This document shows positions 39,550-49,806 of a DNA stretch of 64,000 nt, in pieces (position 1 is the first letter of the stretch; each line of letters begins with the position of its first letter). The notes below the pieces were generated by a model. The model was not told the DNA's origin. It saw only the letters and a list, made by a program, of their open reading frames with translations, and did not search any database. The stretch spans positions 288,732 to 352,731 of the forward strand of contig NZ_JYOA01000007.1 of assembly GCF_000955805.1 (NCBI RefSeq), written 5' to 3'. This DNA is from Pseudomonas sp. 21 (GTDB lineage Bacteria > Pseudomonadota > Gammaproteobacteria > Pseudomonadales > Pseudomonadaceae). A program made the translations under genes and the position numbers.

Positions 39550-40635
39550 ATGCGTCGTCATTTCCTACTTTGCTCGCTGCTTTCCCTGACAGCAGCGCCG
39601 GCCATGGCCGCCGCCGACCTCAGCCAGATCCGACTCCCTGAAGGCTTCCAAATCAGCCTGCTCACCGACCAGGTGCCGGGCGCCCGCGCCATGGCCTGGG
39701 GCGAAAAGGGCACGCTGTTCGTGGGCAGTCGCTCCGCCGACAAGGTCTACGCGGTGAAGCCCGACGGCCAGGTGAAGACACTCGCCGATGGCCTGCAGAT
39801 GCCCGTGGGCGTGACCTTCCACAAGGGAGACCTGTACGTGTCGTCGATCAACCGCATCGTCGTGCTGCGCGACATCGAAGCGCACCTCGACGCTCCTCCC
39901 AAGGCCGAAGAACTGCCGGCACAGTTTCCGAAGGAGACTGCGCACGGTTGGAAATTCATCGCCTTCGGCCCGGACGACAAGCTCTATGTGCCGGTCGGAG
40001 CCCCCTGCAACATCTGCCGCCCGGACCGCGAGCGGTACGCCAACCTGCAGCGCATGAACGCCGATGGCAGCGCGCGGGAAGTGGTCGCCTACGGTATCCG
40101 CAACACCGTCGGCTTCACCTGGCATCCGCAGACCAGGCAGCTGTGGTTCACCGACAACGGACGCGACATGCTCGGGGACGACAAGCCCGATGACGAGCTG
40201 AACAAGGTCAGCAGGGTGGGCGAGGACTTCGGTTATCCCGATTGCCACCAGGGCGACATCGCCGATCCCGAGGAAGGCAGGAAACCCTGTTCCGCATTCA
40301 CGCCCCCCGTGGCCAAGCTGGGCCCGCACGTCGCCGCGCTGGGGCTGCGCTTCTACACCGGCGAGCAGTTCCCTGCCGAGTACCGCAACAACCTGTTCAT
40401 CGCCGAGCATGGCTCGTGGAACCGCACGCAGAAGATCGGCTATCGCGTGGCGCGGATCGAGCTCAACGAGGACGGCACACTGAAGCGCCAGAGCGTGTTC
40501 GCCGAAGGCTGGCTCGACAAGGATGGCGGGGTCAGCGGAAGGCCGGCAGACGTGCTGGTGGCGCCGGACGGCTCGCTGCTGGTCAGCGATGACCAGAACG
40601 GCGCGATCTACCGCATCAGCTACGGCAAGCCCTGA
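39550..40635 (+). CDS. PQQ-dependent sugar dehydrogenase (sorbosone/glucose dehydrogenase family)
   Basis: A 361-residue exported protein with signal peptide (1-20, ending APAMAAA). A six-bladed beta-propeller is suggested by repeats such as GWKFIAFGPDDKLYVPVGAPC, GIRNTVGFTWHP and LFIAEHGSWNRTQKIGYR. Such enzymes oxidise aldoses in the periplasm with PQQ and calcium. Four cysteines (NICR, CHQGD, PCSA) may form disulfides. It is transcribed opposite to its hem and alg neighbours and interrupts their order, so it looks like an insertion. Confidence 0.85.
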   Translation: MRRHFLLCSLLSLTAAPAMAAADLSQIRLPEGFQISLLTDQVPGARAMAWGEKGTLFVGSRSADKVYAVKPDGQVKTLADGLQMPVGVTFHKGDLYVSSINRIVVLRDIEAHLDAPPKAEELPAQFPKETAHGWKFIAFGPDDKLYVPVGAPCNICRPDRERYANLQRMNADGSAREVVAYGIRNTVGFTWHPQTRQLWFTDNGRDMLGDDKPDDELNKVSRVGEDFGYPDCHQGDIADPEEGRKPCSAFTPPVAKLGPHVAALGLRFYTGEQFPAEYRNNLFIAEHGSWNRTQKIGYRVARIELNEDGTLKRQSVFAEGWLDKDGGVSGRPADVLVAPDGSLLVSDDQNGAIYRISYGKP

Positions 40636-40637
40636 CA

Positions 40638-40669
40638 ATGAAAACGGCGCCCCAGGGCGCCGTTTTCAT
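40638..40669. terminator. Bidirectional terminator between sugar dehydrogenase and hemY
   Basis: ATGAAAACGGCGCC, loop CCAG, GGCGCCGTTTTCAT: a perfect 14-bp stem with A- and T-tracts, serving both convergent genes. Confidence 0.88.
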
Positions 40670-40683
40670 GGGCATCGACAGGA

Positions 40684-41916
40684 TCAGGCGCGCACTGCCA
40701 CCGGCAGTGAAACCGGCGGAGCCAGCAGGCCCAGGCCTTCCTGGAACAGCTGGTTGCTGCGTTCCACTTCACCCAGCTGCGCCAGCAGGCGCGCCAGTTC
40801 GGCGCAGGTTTCCGCGCTGCGCTGGCGGGCCAGGCTGGCTTCCAGGTACTCGCGCGCCTTGCCCCACAGCTTGTTCTGCAGGCACAGGCGGCCGAGGGTC
40901 AGCAGCAGCTCGGGATCATCGCCCTGTTGCTTCAGCCAGCCTTCCGCGGTCTTCAGCTGGTGCGCAGCATCGCGGCCACGGGCGCGGCCATAGAGGTGCA
41001 CCAGGCGGCTGTCGTAGCCCTCCTTGAGCGCCTTGCGCAGCACGTCCTCAGCCTCTTCCGGCGCGCCCAGGCGCAGCAACTGTTCGGCGTAGGCGGCCAC
41101 CAGCGGCGGCTGTGCGCGAAGGTTGGAGGGCACGTTCTGCCAGCGCTGGGTCAGCGGTTGCAGGCTGCTTTCGCCCTGGCCGATGCCCTGCTCGCCCGCC
41201 TCGCCCAGTGCGGCCATCCAGGTGCGGCGCTCCAGGTCGGCCAGCTCGGCGTTCTGCAGCACGCGCTCCTTGCGCAGCTCGGGGAGCAGCACGCACAGCG
41301 CCTGCCAGTCGTGGAGGCTGACGTAGAGCTGCTGGAGCAGGCGCAGGACGGTCGGATGACGCGGATGATCCTGGTGCAGCTTGTCCAGCACCACGCGAGC
41401 GCGGGTGAAGTCGCCACGGTTGATCAGCAATTGGGAACGGGTCAGGCCCACCGCAAGTTCGGAGCCGGGCTCGCGCTCCTGGGCACGGTCCAGCAGCTCG
41501 TCGCATTCCTCGGTCTTGCCCAGTTCGTTGGCCGCGCGGGCGGCGCCCAGGTAGTGCGGCAGCGGCCGGTCGCTCAGCTCGGCGGCACGACGCAGGTGAC
41601 GCAGCGCCTGCGCCCAGTGCCCTTCGGCGAGATCGCGCTGGCCATGTTCCTCGGCCAGTTGCGAGCGGCGACGACGGTTGAAGCGTGACCAGGGATTCAC
41701 CACACGGCCGGAGACGCCCAGCAGGCGCAGCACCAGGCGCACGGCGAGGTAGATCACCCAGAGCACCACCAGCAGCGCGAGGAAGGTCCACAGGCTGGAT
41801 TCGTAGCGGAAGCTCTTGTAGGCGATCAGCACGTAACCCGACTGCTCGGCGACGGCCAGCCCGACCAGGGTGGCCGCCAGGACCACGGCAAGGATCAGGA
41901 CGTAGAAGCGGCTCAT
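40684..41916 (-). CDS. hemY: HemY-like heme biosynthesis protein
   Basis: A 410-residue inner-membrane protein with two N-terminal membrane segments (about 5-60) and a cytoplasmic or periplasmic TPR-type helical region. The family name comes from its place in hem operons, and no enzymatic step is assigned. The start overlaps the hemX stop as ATGA. It is the last gene of hemC-hemD-hemX-hemY. Confidence 0.9.
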   Translation of the reverse strand: MSRFYVLILAVVLAATLVGLAVAEQSGYVLIAYKSFRYESSLWTFLALLVVLWVIYLAVRLVLRLLGVSGRVVNPWSRFNRRRRSQLAEEHGQRDLAEGHWAQALRHLRRAAELSDRPLPHYLGAARAANELGKTEECDELLDRAQEREPGSELAVGLTRSQLLINRGDFTRARVVLDKLHQDHPRHPTVLRLLQQLYVSLHDWQALCVLLPELRKERVLQNAELADLERRTWMAALGEAGEQGIGQGESSLQPLTQRWQNVPSNLRAQPPLVAAYAEQLLRLGAPEEAEDVLRKALKEGYDSRLVHLYGRARGRDAAHQLKTAEGWLKQQGDDPELLLTLGRLCLQNKLWGKAREYLEASLARQRSAETCAELARLLAQLGEVERSNQLFQEGLGLLAPPVSLPVAVRA

Positions 41917-43025
41917 GGCTGGGTCCCCGCGTCGGGCGCCACCGCCTCCTGCTGCTGCACCGCGTTTTCGCGGCGCGACAGGTAGGCCTGCAGCGAACTC
42001 AGGGCCGGACCGAGGTCCGGCGTCTGCACGGTAACGGCCTGCCCGCTGAGCTCATCCAGGCGCGCGATCAGCGCGCGGCTGTCGGCGAGGTCCGCGTTGA
42101 AGAAGTCGCCGACGATCTGCTTGGCCTGTTTGAGCGCCTGCTCGTAGACATCCTGCTTGCCATTCAGCGCGGCCCATTGCGCCTGTTCCAGCGCCAGGCT
42201 CAGGGCGAGGCGGACGCGATCCAGTTGCTGGCCGGAGAGCAGCGGACGGATGTCCTGGCCGGCATTGAAATCGATGCGCACGTAGCGCGAGATGCGTTCC
42301 CACCACTGGTCCCAGGTGCTGCTGCCGTCGCCCCAGGCGGTGCTCGGGCCGGTGCCGCCCTCGGAGGGCTTGAACGCCGGGTTCAGCGGTTGCAGCTGGG
42401 CAGCCTGGTCACGCAGCGCGCCCAGTTGCAGGAACAGCCCGGTGCGGTCCGGACGCGGCAGGGCGCGCAGCGCTTCGAGGCTCTTGGCCAGTTGCGCACG
42501 CGCGGCGAAGGCGCCCGGATCATTGTTCACACGGAGGATGTCGTCGGCGCCCTGGACCAGCTCGGTGGCGCTGTCGATGTCCTGCAGCGCGGAGAGACGC
42601 AGCGCCGCCAGACGCAGCAGATGCTCGGACTCGGCCAGGCGCCATTGCTGGCGGCTCTGCCCCAGCACCTGCTTGACCTGCTTGGCCAGTTGCTGCTGGT
42701 CGCCCTGCAGCTCTACCACGAGGCGGCGGCGGGCTTCGAGTTCGTCGGCCTTGGGCAGGGTATCCAGGCGCTTGCTCAGCTCGGCGTTGGCGTTCTGTAC
42801 GCCCTGCGCCTGGGCGCGGGCATCTTCCAGTTGCGCAGCACGCTGCTGCTCGACGCCCTTGAGTTGCTGGACCTGCCAGAGGCCCCAGCCGCCTGCGGCG
42901 AGGCCGGCGGCGCCCACCAGCAGGGCGAGCAGTGCGATGCCCGTGCCGCCCTTGCGCGGGGCCGGCGCGGCGGCCGGACTGGACGATGTTGGTGAAGTCT
43001 CTTGGGGAGTGACGGCTTCGCTCAC
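41913..43025 (-). CDS. hemX: HemX-like protein
   Basis: A 370-residue protein with a Pro/Ser-rich cytoplasmic N terminus, one membrane segment (about 32-52) and a coiled coil (QQLKGVEQQRAAQLEDARAQ) followed by a helical domain. It is annotated in some genomes as uroporphyrinogen III methyltransferase, but no methyltransferase motif is present. Start is GTG at 43025 with AAGGA upstream. The nearby ATG is out of frame. It follows hemD by 27 bases. Confidence 0.88.
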   Translation of the reverse strand: MSEAVTPQETSPTSSSPAAAPAPRKGGTGIALLALLVGAAGLAAGGWGLWQVQQLKGVEQQRAAQLEDARAQAQGVQNANAELSKRLDTLPKADELEARRRLVVELQGDQQQLAKQVKQVLGQSRQQWRLAESEHLLRLAALRLSALQDIDSATELVQGADDILRVNNDPGAFAARAQLAKSLEALRALPRPDRTGLFLQLGALRDQAAQLQPLNPAFKPSEGGTGPSTAWGDGSSTWDQWWERISRYVRIDFNAGQDIRPLLSGQQLDRVRLALSLALEQAQWAALNGKQDVYEQALKQAKQIVGDFFNADLADSRALIARLDELSGQAVTVQTPDLGPALSSLQAYLSRRENAVQQQEAVAPDAGTQP

Positions 43026-43052
43026 AGATCCATCCTTCGCTCGGAAATTGTT

Positions 43053-43811
43053 CTAGTCGGCGCTTCTCAACGCTTCCATTAATGCCGCCGGGCTTGCGCC
43101 CCGGCAATCGATTACTTGTAGCGCACCCATCTCCCGCGCCTGCTCAGCCACCCGAGGGCTGGGCACGAACAGCGGCATTGCACTGACTTGCGACCAGTCC
43201 TGCGCCGCCAACTGGCGCAAGTGCTCCAGCCCCTGCCCACTACTGACCACGATGGCGTTCAAACGCTCCCCCTGGATTCGCCGCAGCAATTCGCCCGGGG
43301 GGTAAGCCGGCATTTCGCGCCGGTAGAGTTCCAGATAGTCGACCACCACGCCTTGGCCGCGCAGGCGCTCGGCAAGGAATTCTCGGCCACTCTCGCCGCG
43401 CATGATCAGCACCTTCGGATCATGCACCTGCAGGGCCTGCTCGAACTCCGGCAGGGCCAGCAGGGCCTCGCTGTCGTCACCCTCCTGCGGGCAGACCACA
43501 TCCAGACCGTAGTCTTCGAGGATAGCCGCCGTGGCGGCGCCGACGGTGAACCAGCGCTGGGTCAGCGGCGGTTGCGGCCAGTAGCGGTCGAGCCGCTCCA
43601 GGCCCAGGCGCGCCGCGGGCTTGCTGACCACGATAACCGCGCAGTAGCGGTCCAGGTCAAGGATCAGGCTGCGCTCGATGGGCGTCTCTTCGCGTGGCGT
43701 GATCGCCAGCAAGGGCAGGCAGTCACCGTGGATGCCGTGCTCGGAGAGGGTGGCGGCGAGCGCCGCGCAATCCTCTTCCGGACGGGTCAGCAGCAGCCGC
43801 CAACGGCTCAC
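43053..43811 (-). CDS. hemD: Uroporphyrinogen-III synthase
   Basis: A 252-residue enzyme that cyclises hydroxymethylbilane. [20 protein letters not shown] opens the first domain, and [14 protein letters not shown] and [14 protein letters not shown] are the weakly conserved family blocks. The start is GTG at 43811, overlapping the hemC stop as GTGA. The upstream in-frame extension lies inside hemC and can be discarded. Confidence 0.92.
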   Translation of the reverse strand: MSRWRLLLTRPEEDCAALAATLSEHGIHGDCLPLLAITPREETPIERSLILDLDRYCAVIVVSKPAARLGLERLDRYWPQPPLTQRWFTVGAATAAILEDYGLDVVCPQEGDDSEALLALPEFEQALQVHDPKVLIMRGESGREFLAERLRGQGVVVDYLELYRREMPAYPPGELLRRIQGERLNAIVVSSGQGLEHLRQLAAQDWSQVSAMPLFVPSPRVAEQAREMGALQVIDCRGASPAALMEALRSAD

Positions 43812-44746
43812 GGGTGGCCGGCCTCGCCGTAGACTGCATTGAGAATTTCCTGGGCGCCCTGGCCCAGCAGGTCTTCCGCGACCTTCACGCCGAGGGTTTC
43901 GGCTTCGGCGAACGGCGCGCGCGCCTCGGCGCGAAGCAGTTGGGTGCCGTCGGGCTGGCCAACCAGGCCGCGCAGCCACAGTTGCTCGCCTTCGAGGATG
44001 GCGTAGCAGGCGATGGGCACCTGGCAGCCACCGTTGAGGCGCTTGTTCAGCGCACGCTCGGCAGTGACACGCAGAGCTGTCTCGCGGTGATGCAGCGGCT
44101 GCAGCAGCGCGTGGATTTCCGCATCGGCAGTACGGCATTCGATACCCACCGCTCCCTGCCCACCGGCCGGCAGGCTGGCCTCGACGCTGATGGAAGAGCG
44201 GATGCGGTCTTCGAAGCCGAGACGGATCAGGCCGGCGGCGGCAAGGATGATGGCGTCGTATTCGCCGGCATCGAGCTTGGCCAGGCGGGTGTTGACGTTG
44301 CCGCGCAGGAAGCGGATCTGCAGGTCCGGGCGGCTGGCCAGCAGCTGGGCCTGGCGGCGCAGGCTGGAGGTGCCGACCACGCTACCGGCGGGCAGGTCGT
44401 CGAGGCTCGCGTAGGTGTTGGAGACGAAGGCGTCGCGCGGGTCTTCACGTTCGCAGATGCAGTACAGGCCCAGGCCTTCGGGGAAGTCCATCGGCACGTC
44501 CTTCATGGAGTGCACGGCGATGTCCGCTTCGTTTTCCAGCAGGGCGGTTTCCAGCTCCTTGACGAACAGGCCCTTGCCGCCGATTTTCGCCAGCGGTGCG
44601 TCCAGCAGCTTGTCGCCGCGGCTGGTCATCGGCAGGAGGGTCACGGTCAGGCCGGGATGGGCCTGCTCCAGGCGGGCCTTGACGTATTCGGCCTGCCAGA
44701 GTGCCAGGGCGCTCTGGCGCGTGGCGATACGGATTTCGCGAGACAT
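43808..44746 (-). CDS. hemC: Porphobilinogen deaminase (hydroxymethylbilane synthase)
   Basis: A 312-residue enzyme joining four porphobilinogens. [20 protein letters not shown] is the usual start. The dipyrromethane cofactor Cys lies in [13 protein letters not shown], and catalytic Asp in [14 protein letters not shown]. The ATG at 44746 is preferred. Another ATG two codons earlier has GGAA directly against it, too close to act as a ribosome site. Confidence 0.96.
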   Translation of the reverse strand: MSREIRIATRQSALALWQAEYVKARLEQAHPGLTVTLLPMTSRGDKLLDAPLAKIGGKGLFVKELETALLENEADIAVHSMKDVPMDFPEGLGLYCICEREDPRDAFVSNTYASLDDLPAGSVVGTSSLRRQAQLLASRPDLQIRFLRGNVNTRLAKLDAGEYDAIILAAAGLIRLGFEDRIRSSISVEASLPAGGQGAVGIECRTADAEIHALLQPLHHRETALRVTAERALNKRLNGGCQVPIACYAILEGEQLWLRGLVGQPDGTQLLRAEARAPFAEAETLGVKVAEDLLGQGAQEILNAVYGEAGHP

Positions 44747-44809
44747 GGGCATTTCCAGGCAAAGGAAGCGTGCAAGAAAGTGCCCGCATGATAACAGCTC
44801 ACGCAAACG

Positions 44810-44840
44810 AAAAGCCCGGGGGACGCCCCCCGGGCTTCAG
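44810..44840 (-). terminator. algR: Terminator of algR
   Basis: AAGCCCGGGGG (44812-44822), loop ACGC, CCCCCGGGCTT (44827-44837). On the minus strand TTTTCG follows. It separates algR from hemC. Confidence 0.9.
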
Positions 44841-44859
44841 GCGCTGCGGCACTGTGTCG

Positions 44860-45606
44860 CTACAGATTGTGCATCAGCCTCCGCACACCCGCGACGTGGC
44901 GTCGGCTGACGGTCAGCGCATCGCCATTGAGTCCTTTCAGGTACAGCTGGAAGTGCCCCAGCGGGGTGCGCTGCAGGCGTTCGATGCGCTCGCGGGAGAC
45001 CAGCGCGTTGCGGTGGATGCGCACGAAGCGGTCGCCAAACTCGTCCTCCAGCGCCTTCAGCGGCTCGTCCAGCAGCACTTCGCCGCCCGCGTGGCGCAGG
45101 GTCACGTACTTGTGGTCGGCGATGAAGAAGATCACGTCTTCCAGCGGGATCAGCTCGATGCCTTTGCGGGTCCGCGCGCTGATGTGGCTGCGCGGGCCGG
45201 GGCCACCGGCGGCCGGCGGCTTGGTCAGCGCCGCCAGCTGCACGCGGTTGGGCCGCGAGGCTTTCTTCAGGGCGTCGGCCAGGTCCTCGCTGCGGACCGG
45301 CTTGACCAGGTAGCCGACCGCACTGACCTGGAACGCCTCCAGGGCGAATTCATCATGGGCGGTACAGAAGATCACCGCCGGCGGGGCTTCGCGCTCGCAC
45401 AGCTTGGCGGCCACCTGAAGCCCATCGAGGCCGGGCATGCGGATATCCAGCAGGACGATATCCGGCTTCAGGCTGTCGATCAGCGTCAGCGCTTCTTCGC
45501 CGTTGCTGGCGGATGGCTCGAGGACGCGATAGCCGTCCAGTTGCCCCACCAGCCGGGCCAGGCGCTCTCGCGCCAGGGGTTCGTCATCGACGATCAGGAC
45601 ATTCAT
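44860..45606 (-). CDS. algR: AlgR, LytTR-type response regulator
   Basis: A 248-residue regulator. Receiver domain (1-120) with VLIVDDEP, phospho-acceptor Asp in IVLLDIRMPGLDG and Lys in LVKPVRSE. The C-terminal LytTR DNA-binding domain (about 140-245) has IELIPLEDVIFFIADHKYV and FVRIHRNALVS. In P. aeruginosa AlgR controls alginate, twitching and rhamnolipid genes. It follows the sensor algZ by 4 bases. Confidence 0.95.
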   Translation of the reverse strand: MNVLIVDDEPLARERLARLVGQLDGYRVLEPSASNGEEALTLIDSLKPDIVLLDIRMPGLDGLQVAAKLCEREAPPAVIFCTAHDEFALEAFQVSAVGYLVKPVRSEDLADALKKASRPNRVQLAALTKPPAAGGPGPRSHISARTRKGIELIPLEDVIFFIADHKYVTLRHAGGEVLLDEPLKALEDEFGDRFVRIHRNALVSRERIERLQRTPLGHFQLYLKGLNGDALTVSRRHVAGVRRLMHNL

Positions 45607-45610
45607 AAGC

Positions 45611-46681
45611 TCAGGCTTCCTGCATGAGACGCGCACATGGATAGCGTAGACAGGTGAAGTGCCGTCCGTCACGGCGCTCGACGCTGAGACTAGCTTTTGG
45701 CCCGAAAAGTGCCGCAAGTCGCGCTGCAATATTCTGCAGGGCCTGCTTGGTCCCCTTCGTGGGCAGCGTCTCGGTCGATTCGTCGTACGGGTTGCTCACG
45801 CAGAGCTGGAACACACCGTCACGGTAGTCCGCCTCAACTTTCACCAGACCGCCTTCGATGCGCGGCTGGATGCCATAAATCAACGAGTTCTCGAGCAACG
45901 GCTGCAGCGTCAGCTGGGGAATCGGTACGCCTTCGGGCACGCCGCTCACCTGCCAGTCCATCTGCAACCGGTCGCCAAGACGGAACTGCTCAATGGAAAG
46001 ATAGCGTCTGGCCAGCTCAAGTTCCTCTCCCCAGGAAATTAATGTTCCAGGTTTGGCCAGGCTGGCGCGAAAAAGGTCCGAAAGATTCAGTACCGCCAGC
46101 TCGGCCTTGCCTGGATCGATCTCGATCAGGCTGGCGATGCTGTTGAGGCTGTTGAACAGGAAGTGCGGACGGATGCGCGCCTGCAGCGACTCGATCCGCG
46201 CCCGCAGCTCAGCCTGCTCCTGCCGTCGCCATTGGCTCTGGAGATAAAAGTAGCGTAGCAACAGCGTGGACATGATGAGCGCAATCAATGCGTGTCGCAG
46301 GTAGAGATTGACTTCGCCGGTGCGCGACATGGGGCCGCCGAGGGAAAAATAATCCGCCACCCAGGTGCAGCCCAGCGTCAGCAGAACCACCAGCACACAG
46401 CTGAGGAGGCCGGAGAACCACGCCGGCCAGCGCGCCATGAATGGCCGCAACTGGCACAGCAGGCCGGCCGAGAGCAGTACGATCCACTGCACGAACAGCG
46501 AGGACAGGGCCAGGCGCACCCAGTTGAAGCTGGGGGTCATCGGCTCGGCGAGCACCAGCACGAGCACCAGCAGCTCCGCGAGCAGCACCAGGCTGAACAG
46601 CGCTTCGGGCTGGCAGAGTTCGGGGATGAAGTAATCTTCGTTGGGCGCCGGCTTGTCGCCGGTCTTCGTCAGTCTGGGCAT
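45611..46681 (-). CDS. algZ: AlgZ (FimS), membrane sensor kinase of AlgR
   Basis: A 356-residue protein with five to six N-terminal membrane segments (about 28-165) and an LytS-type kinase domain. [19 protein letters not shown] contains the family phospho-His position and [12 protein letters not shown] the N box. The glycine-rich nucleotide boxes are weak, as noted for this family in P. aeruginosa. The start at 46681 ([13 protein letters not shown]) matches known FimS. First gene of algZ-algR. Confidence 0.94.
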   Translation of the reverse strand: MPRLTKTGDKPAPNEDYFIPELCQPEALFSLVLLAELLVLVLVLAEPMTPSFNWVRLALSSLFVQWIVLLSAGLLCQLRPFMARWPAWFSGLLSCVLVVLLTLGCTWVADYFSLGGPMSRTGEVNLYLRHALIALIMSTLLLRYFYLQSQWRRQEQAELRARIESLQARIRPHFLFNSLNSIASLIEIDPGKAELAVLNLSDLFRASLAKPGTLISWGEELELARRYLSIEQFRLGDRLQMDWQVSGVPEGVPIPQLTLQPLLENSLIYGIQPRIEGGLVKVEADYRDGVFQLCVSNPYDESTETLPTKGTKQALQNIAARLAALFGPKASLSVERRDGRHFTCLRYPCARLMQEA

Positions 46682-46913
46682 CGACGCAGTTTCCGTAAGC
46701 GCCCGCACGGCGGCAAGCGCCGCGTGCGACCAAAAGCCAGGAATTGTCGGGCAGCGCAAAGATCGGCACGGAGCCTGCGACGATTCACCGCCGCTCCCCC
46801 GCTGCAACCCGCCAAAGCGCCGCCGGTTTTGTCCTTCAGCCTGCTATTATCGTCGCACTTTGCCCTTCATGCAGGCCGCGCGCCGCGCCTGCCCGTTTCA
46901 GCGAGAGAGATCC
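46682..46913. promoter_or_regulatory. Divergent algZ/argH intergenic region
   Basis: 232 bases between the two start codons. A possible -10 TATTAT lies at about 46845-46850 upstream of argH. No matching -35 could be fixed. No ORF is supported. Confidence 0.4.
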
Positions 46914-48308
46914 ATGAGCGTAGAGAAGACCAACCAGTCCTGGGGCGGCCGTTTCAGCGAGCCCGTCGATGCCTTTGTCGCCCGCTTCACCGCTTCCGTC
47001 GACTTCGACAAGCGCCTCTATCGCCACGACATCATGGGCTCCAAGGCCCACGCCACCATGCTGGCCAAGGTCGGCGTACTGAGCGACGCCGAGCGCGACA
47101 CCATCATCGAGGGTCTCAAGCAGATCCAGAGCGAGATCGAGGCCGGCACCTTCGACTGGCGCGTCGACCTGGAAGACGTGCACATGAACATCGAGGCGCG
47201 TCTGACCGACCGCATCGGCGTCACCGGCAAGAAACTGCACACCGGCCGCTCGCGCAACGACCAGGTCGCCACCGACATCCGCCTGTGGCTGCGTGACGAG
47301 ATCGACCTGATCCTCGCCGAGATCACCCGCCTGCAGCAGGGTCTGCTGGGCCTGGCGGAAGCCGAAGCCGACACCATCATGCCCGGTTTCACCCACCTGC
47401 AGACCGCGCAACCGGTGACCTTCGGCCACCACCTGCTGGCCTGGTTCGAAATGCTCAGCCGCGACTACGAGCGCCTGGTGGATTGCCGCAAGCGCGCCAA
47501 CCGCATGCCCCTGGGCAGCGCCGCGCTGGCGGGCACCACCTACCCGATCGACCGGGCCATCACCTGCGAACTGCTGGGATTCGAAGCGATCTCCGGCAAC
47601 TCGCTGGACGGCGTGTCCGACCGTGACTTTGCCATCGAGTTCTGCGCGGCGGCCGCCGTTGCGATGATGCACCTGTCGCGCTTCTCCGAAGAGCTGGTGC
47701 TCTGGACCAGCGCCCAGTTCCAGTTCATCGACCTGCCCGACCGCTTCTGCACCGGCTCCTCGATCATGCCGCAGAAGAAGAACCCGGACGTGCCGGAACT
47801 GGTGCGCGGCAAGTCCGGCCGCGTGTTCGGCCACCTTGCCGGCCTGCTGACCCTGATGAAGGGCCAGCCGCTGGCGTACAACAAGGACAACCAGGAAGAC
47901 AAGGAACCGCTGTTCGACGCCGCAGACACCCTGCGCGACAGCCTGCGCGCCTTCGCCGACATGGTCCCGGCGATCAAGCCCAAGCGCGAGATCATGCGCG
48001 AAGCGGCCCGCCGCGGCTTCTCCACCGCCACCGACCTCGCGGACTACCTGGTGCGCCGTGGCCTGCCGTTCCGTGATTGCCACGAGATCGTTGGCCACGC
48101 CGTGAAATACGGCGTGGACAGCGGCAAGGACCTCGCCGAGATGAGCCTGGACGAGCTGCGCCAGTTCAGCGACCAGATCGACGACGACGTGTTCGCCGTG
48201 CTGACCCTGGAAGGTTCGGTGAACGCCCGCGACCACATCGGCGGCACCGCGCCGAACCAGGTCCGCGCCGCCGTCGCGCGTGGCAAGGAACTGCTGGCTT
48301 CGCGCTGA
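46914..48308 (+). CDS. argH: Argininosuccinate lyase
   Basis: A 464-residue enzyme for the last step of arginine synthesis, splitting argininosuccinate to arginine and fumarate. [20 protein letters not shown] opens the protein, and the fumarase-superfamily signature is [15 protein letters not shown]. Other blocks are [13 protein letters not shown] and [14 protein letters not shown]. The ATG at 46914 is preceded by GAGAGA. The frame is open far upstream without coding character. Confidence 0.96.
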   Translation: MSVEKTNQSWGGRFSEPVDAFVARFTASVDFDKRLYRHDIMGSKAHATMLAKVGVLSDAERDTIIEGLKQIQSEIEAGTFDWRVDLEDVHMNIEARLTDRIGVTGKKLHTGRSRNDQVATDIRLWLRDEIDLILAEITRLQQGLLGLAEAEADTIMPGFTHLQTAQPVTFGHHLLAWFEMLSRDYERLVDCRKRANRMPLGSAALAGTTYPIDRAITCELLGFEAISGNSLDGVSDRDFAIEFCAAAAVAMMHLSRFSEELVLWTSAQFQFIDLPDRFCTGSSIMPQKKNPDVPELVRGKSGRVFGHLAGLLTLMKGQPLAYNKDNQEDKEPLFDAADTLRDSLRAFADMVPAIKPKREIMREAARRGFSTATDLADYLVRRGLPFRDCHEIVGHAVKYGVDSGKDLAEMSLDELRQFSDQIDDDVFAVLTLEGSVNARDHIGGTAPNQVRAAVARGKELLASR

Positions 48309-48329
48309 TCGCGCTACTCGCCAGAAGCA

Positions 48330-48360
48330 AGGGCCGCGTCAATCGACGCGGCCTTTTTCG
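48330..48360 (+). terminator. argH: Terminator of argH
   Basis: GGCCGCGTC (48332-48340), loop AATC, GACGCGGCC (48345-48353), then TTTTT. Confidence 0.9.
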
Positions 48361-48362
48361 TT

Positions 48363-49559
48363 TCAGCTTCTGCCTAGAAAGCCCAGCTGCGCCGGCGTCA
48401 GCCGCAGCATCCGCGCCGCCTTGTGTTCGCTGAGCGTAGGCAATTGATCCTCTGGCAAGCGCGCTGCGCTGGAGGCCAGGTTGACGATCAGCGCCTCGCG
48501 GCTGAACACGCCGTTGTCGATGGCGTAGGCCGCGGCGATCAGGTTGCGCAGCTCCAGCGGCAGGCGCCAGCGGGTGCGCAGGGCGGAGCCGAAGCTGGCG
48601 CCGTGCTCCTTCAGGGCCTTATCCACATCCGCCTCGCCCAGTTCGCCACCGGCGCTGTGCCAGTCCTGCAGGCTGCGCAGTAGCGCAAGATCACCCAGGC
48701 AATGCAGCAAGCCGGCTGTAAAGCAGCGATCGGCATCGGCGCCGAGGGACTCGGCCAGCGCGAAGGCTGCGTCGGCGCTATGCCGGGAAAGCTCCCAGAA
48801 GCACTCGGCACGCTCCTTGAGCAGCGGGTCATTGAGCGTCGCGGCGCGCTGCAGCGCGACCGCCAGCATCAGGTTCAACGCCTGCGCTACGCCCAGGCGC
48901 GACAGCGCCTGCATCAGCGTCTGGCAGGGCATGCCGACGTGCCGCGCGGCGCTGTTGGCAGCGGAGATCAGGCAGGCGGTGATCTGCGGATCATGGCCGA
49001 ACTCCTGTTCGAGCATCTCCAGGTTGATGTCGCTGGCCTCCATGCAGCGGTTCACCGCCGCACCGACCTCGCCCATCAGCGGCGCGCCCTCGGTGGCGTC
49101 GCGTTCGGTCTGCAGGAAGCGCTCCAGCGACAGGCTCTGCTCCAGCGTGGGCAACTCGCAGACGACGTTCTCGCCCGGCGCCAGCAGCAGAGAACGCAGG
49201 CGTTCGCGCAGGTTTTCGGCGTTGAAGGGTTTGACCAGGTAGGCCGTTGGCGCCAGCGGCACGGCGGCGCGCACGCTGGCGGCGTCGGCCTTGGAGCTGA
49301 TCAGGATGAATGGCTGGGCAACCGGCCCGCGGCGGCGCATGCGCACATGGCGGAGCAACTCCAGGCCGTCGCTGCCGGGCAGCTCGCGCTCGGCCAGGAT
49401 CAGGACAAAGGGATGCCGACGACAAGCCTCGATGGCCGTATCACCGTCCTCGCAGAACTCGACAGTCGCGTCGCAACGCACGCTCAGCACCAGCTGGCCG
49501 AGCAGCTCGCGGCTCCAGGGGTCGCTGGCAGCGACCAGCACGCCGGGAGAAACGCTCAT
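48363..49559 (-). CDS. HDOD-domain protein with degenerate receiver domain
   Basis: A 398-residue cytosolic signalling protein. The N-terminal receiver-like domain (about 5-125) lacks the acidic pair (LVAASDPWSREL where LIVDDEP is expected) and has Glu in place of the phospho-acceptor Asp (LILAERELPGSDG), though the Lys in LVKPF is kept. The C-terminal HDOD domain spans about 155-360 (SAANSAARHVGMPC, TAGLLHCLGDLALL). It is unlikely to be switched by a normal phosphorelay. GAGG lies 8 bases before the ATG. It converges on argH. Confidence 0.85.
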   Translation of the reverse strand: MSVSPGVLVAASDPWSRELLGQLVLSVRCDATVEFCEDGDTAIEACRRHPFVLILAERELPGSDGLELLRHVRMRRRGPVAQPFILISSKADAASVRAAVPLAPTAYLVKPFNAENLRERLRSLLLAPGENVVCELPTLEQSLSLERFLQTERDATEGAPLMGEVGAAVNRCMEASDINLEMLEQEFGHDPQITACLISAANSAARHVGMPCQTLMQALSRLGVAQALNLMLAVALQRAATLNDPLLKERAECFWELSRHSADAAFALAESLGADADRCFTAGLLHCLGDLALLRSLQDWHSAGGELGEADVDKALKEHGASFGSALRTRWRLPLELRNLIAAAYAIDNGVFSREALIVNLASSAARLPEDQLPTLSEHKAARMLRLTPAQLGFLGRS

Positions 49560-49753
49560 GGATCGCACCTCGTTCGGGACGTATGCCGTCACGGGCGGAA
49601 GCAACCGATCCTGAGCCTTCTCTGCCGAGTGCCCGGTCCTTCGGATGCCGCCGGCCAACGGCCTTCGGATACTGCGCAGCGTAGTCCAAAGCCCACGAGC
49701 TTTCCCATGCGCGCCATCAACTTCGGCGGACATTTCTCACAAAAGGAAGGCAT

Positions 49754-49783
49754 AAAAAAGGCCCGCTTGCGCGGGCCTTTTTC
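49754..49783 (-). terminator. gabT: Terminator of gabT
   Basis: GGCCCGC (49760-49766), loop TTGC, GCGGGCC (49771-49777), flanked by AAAAAA and TTTTT. It lies 24 bases past the gabT stop. Confidence 0.9.
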
Positions 49784-49806
49784 TTGAACCGTTAGAGCGG
49801 TAAGGC

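Noticed and set aside
41913-43025. HemX as a uroporphyrinogen III methyltransferase
   Set aside because: No methyltransferase motif is present. The protein is a membrane-anchored coiled-coil protein, and the label comes from old annotation transfer.
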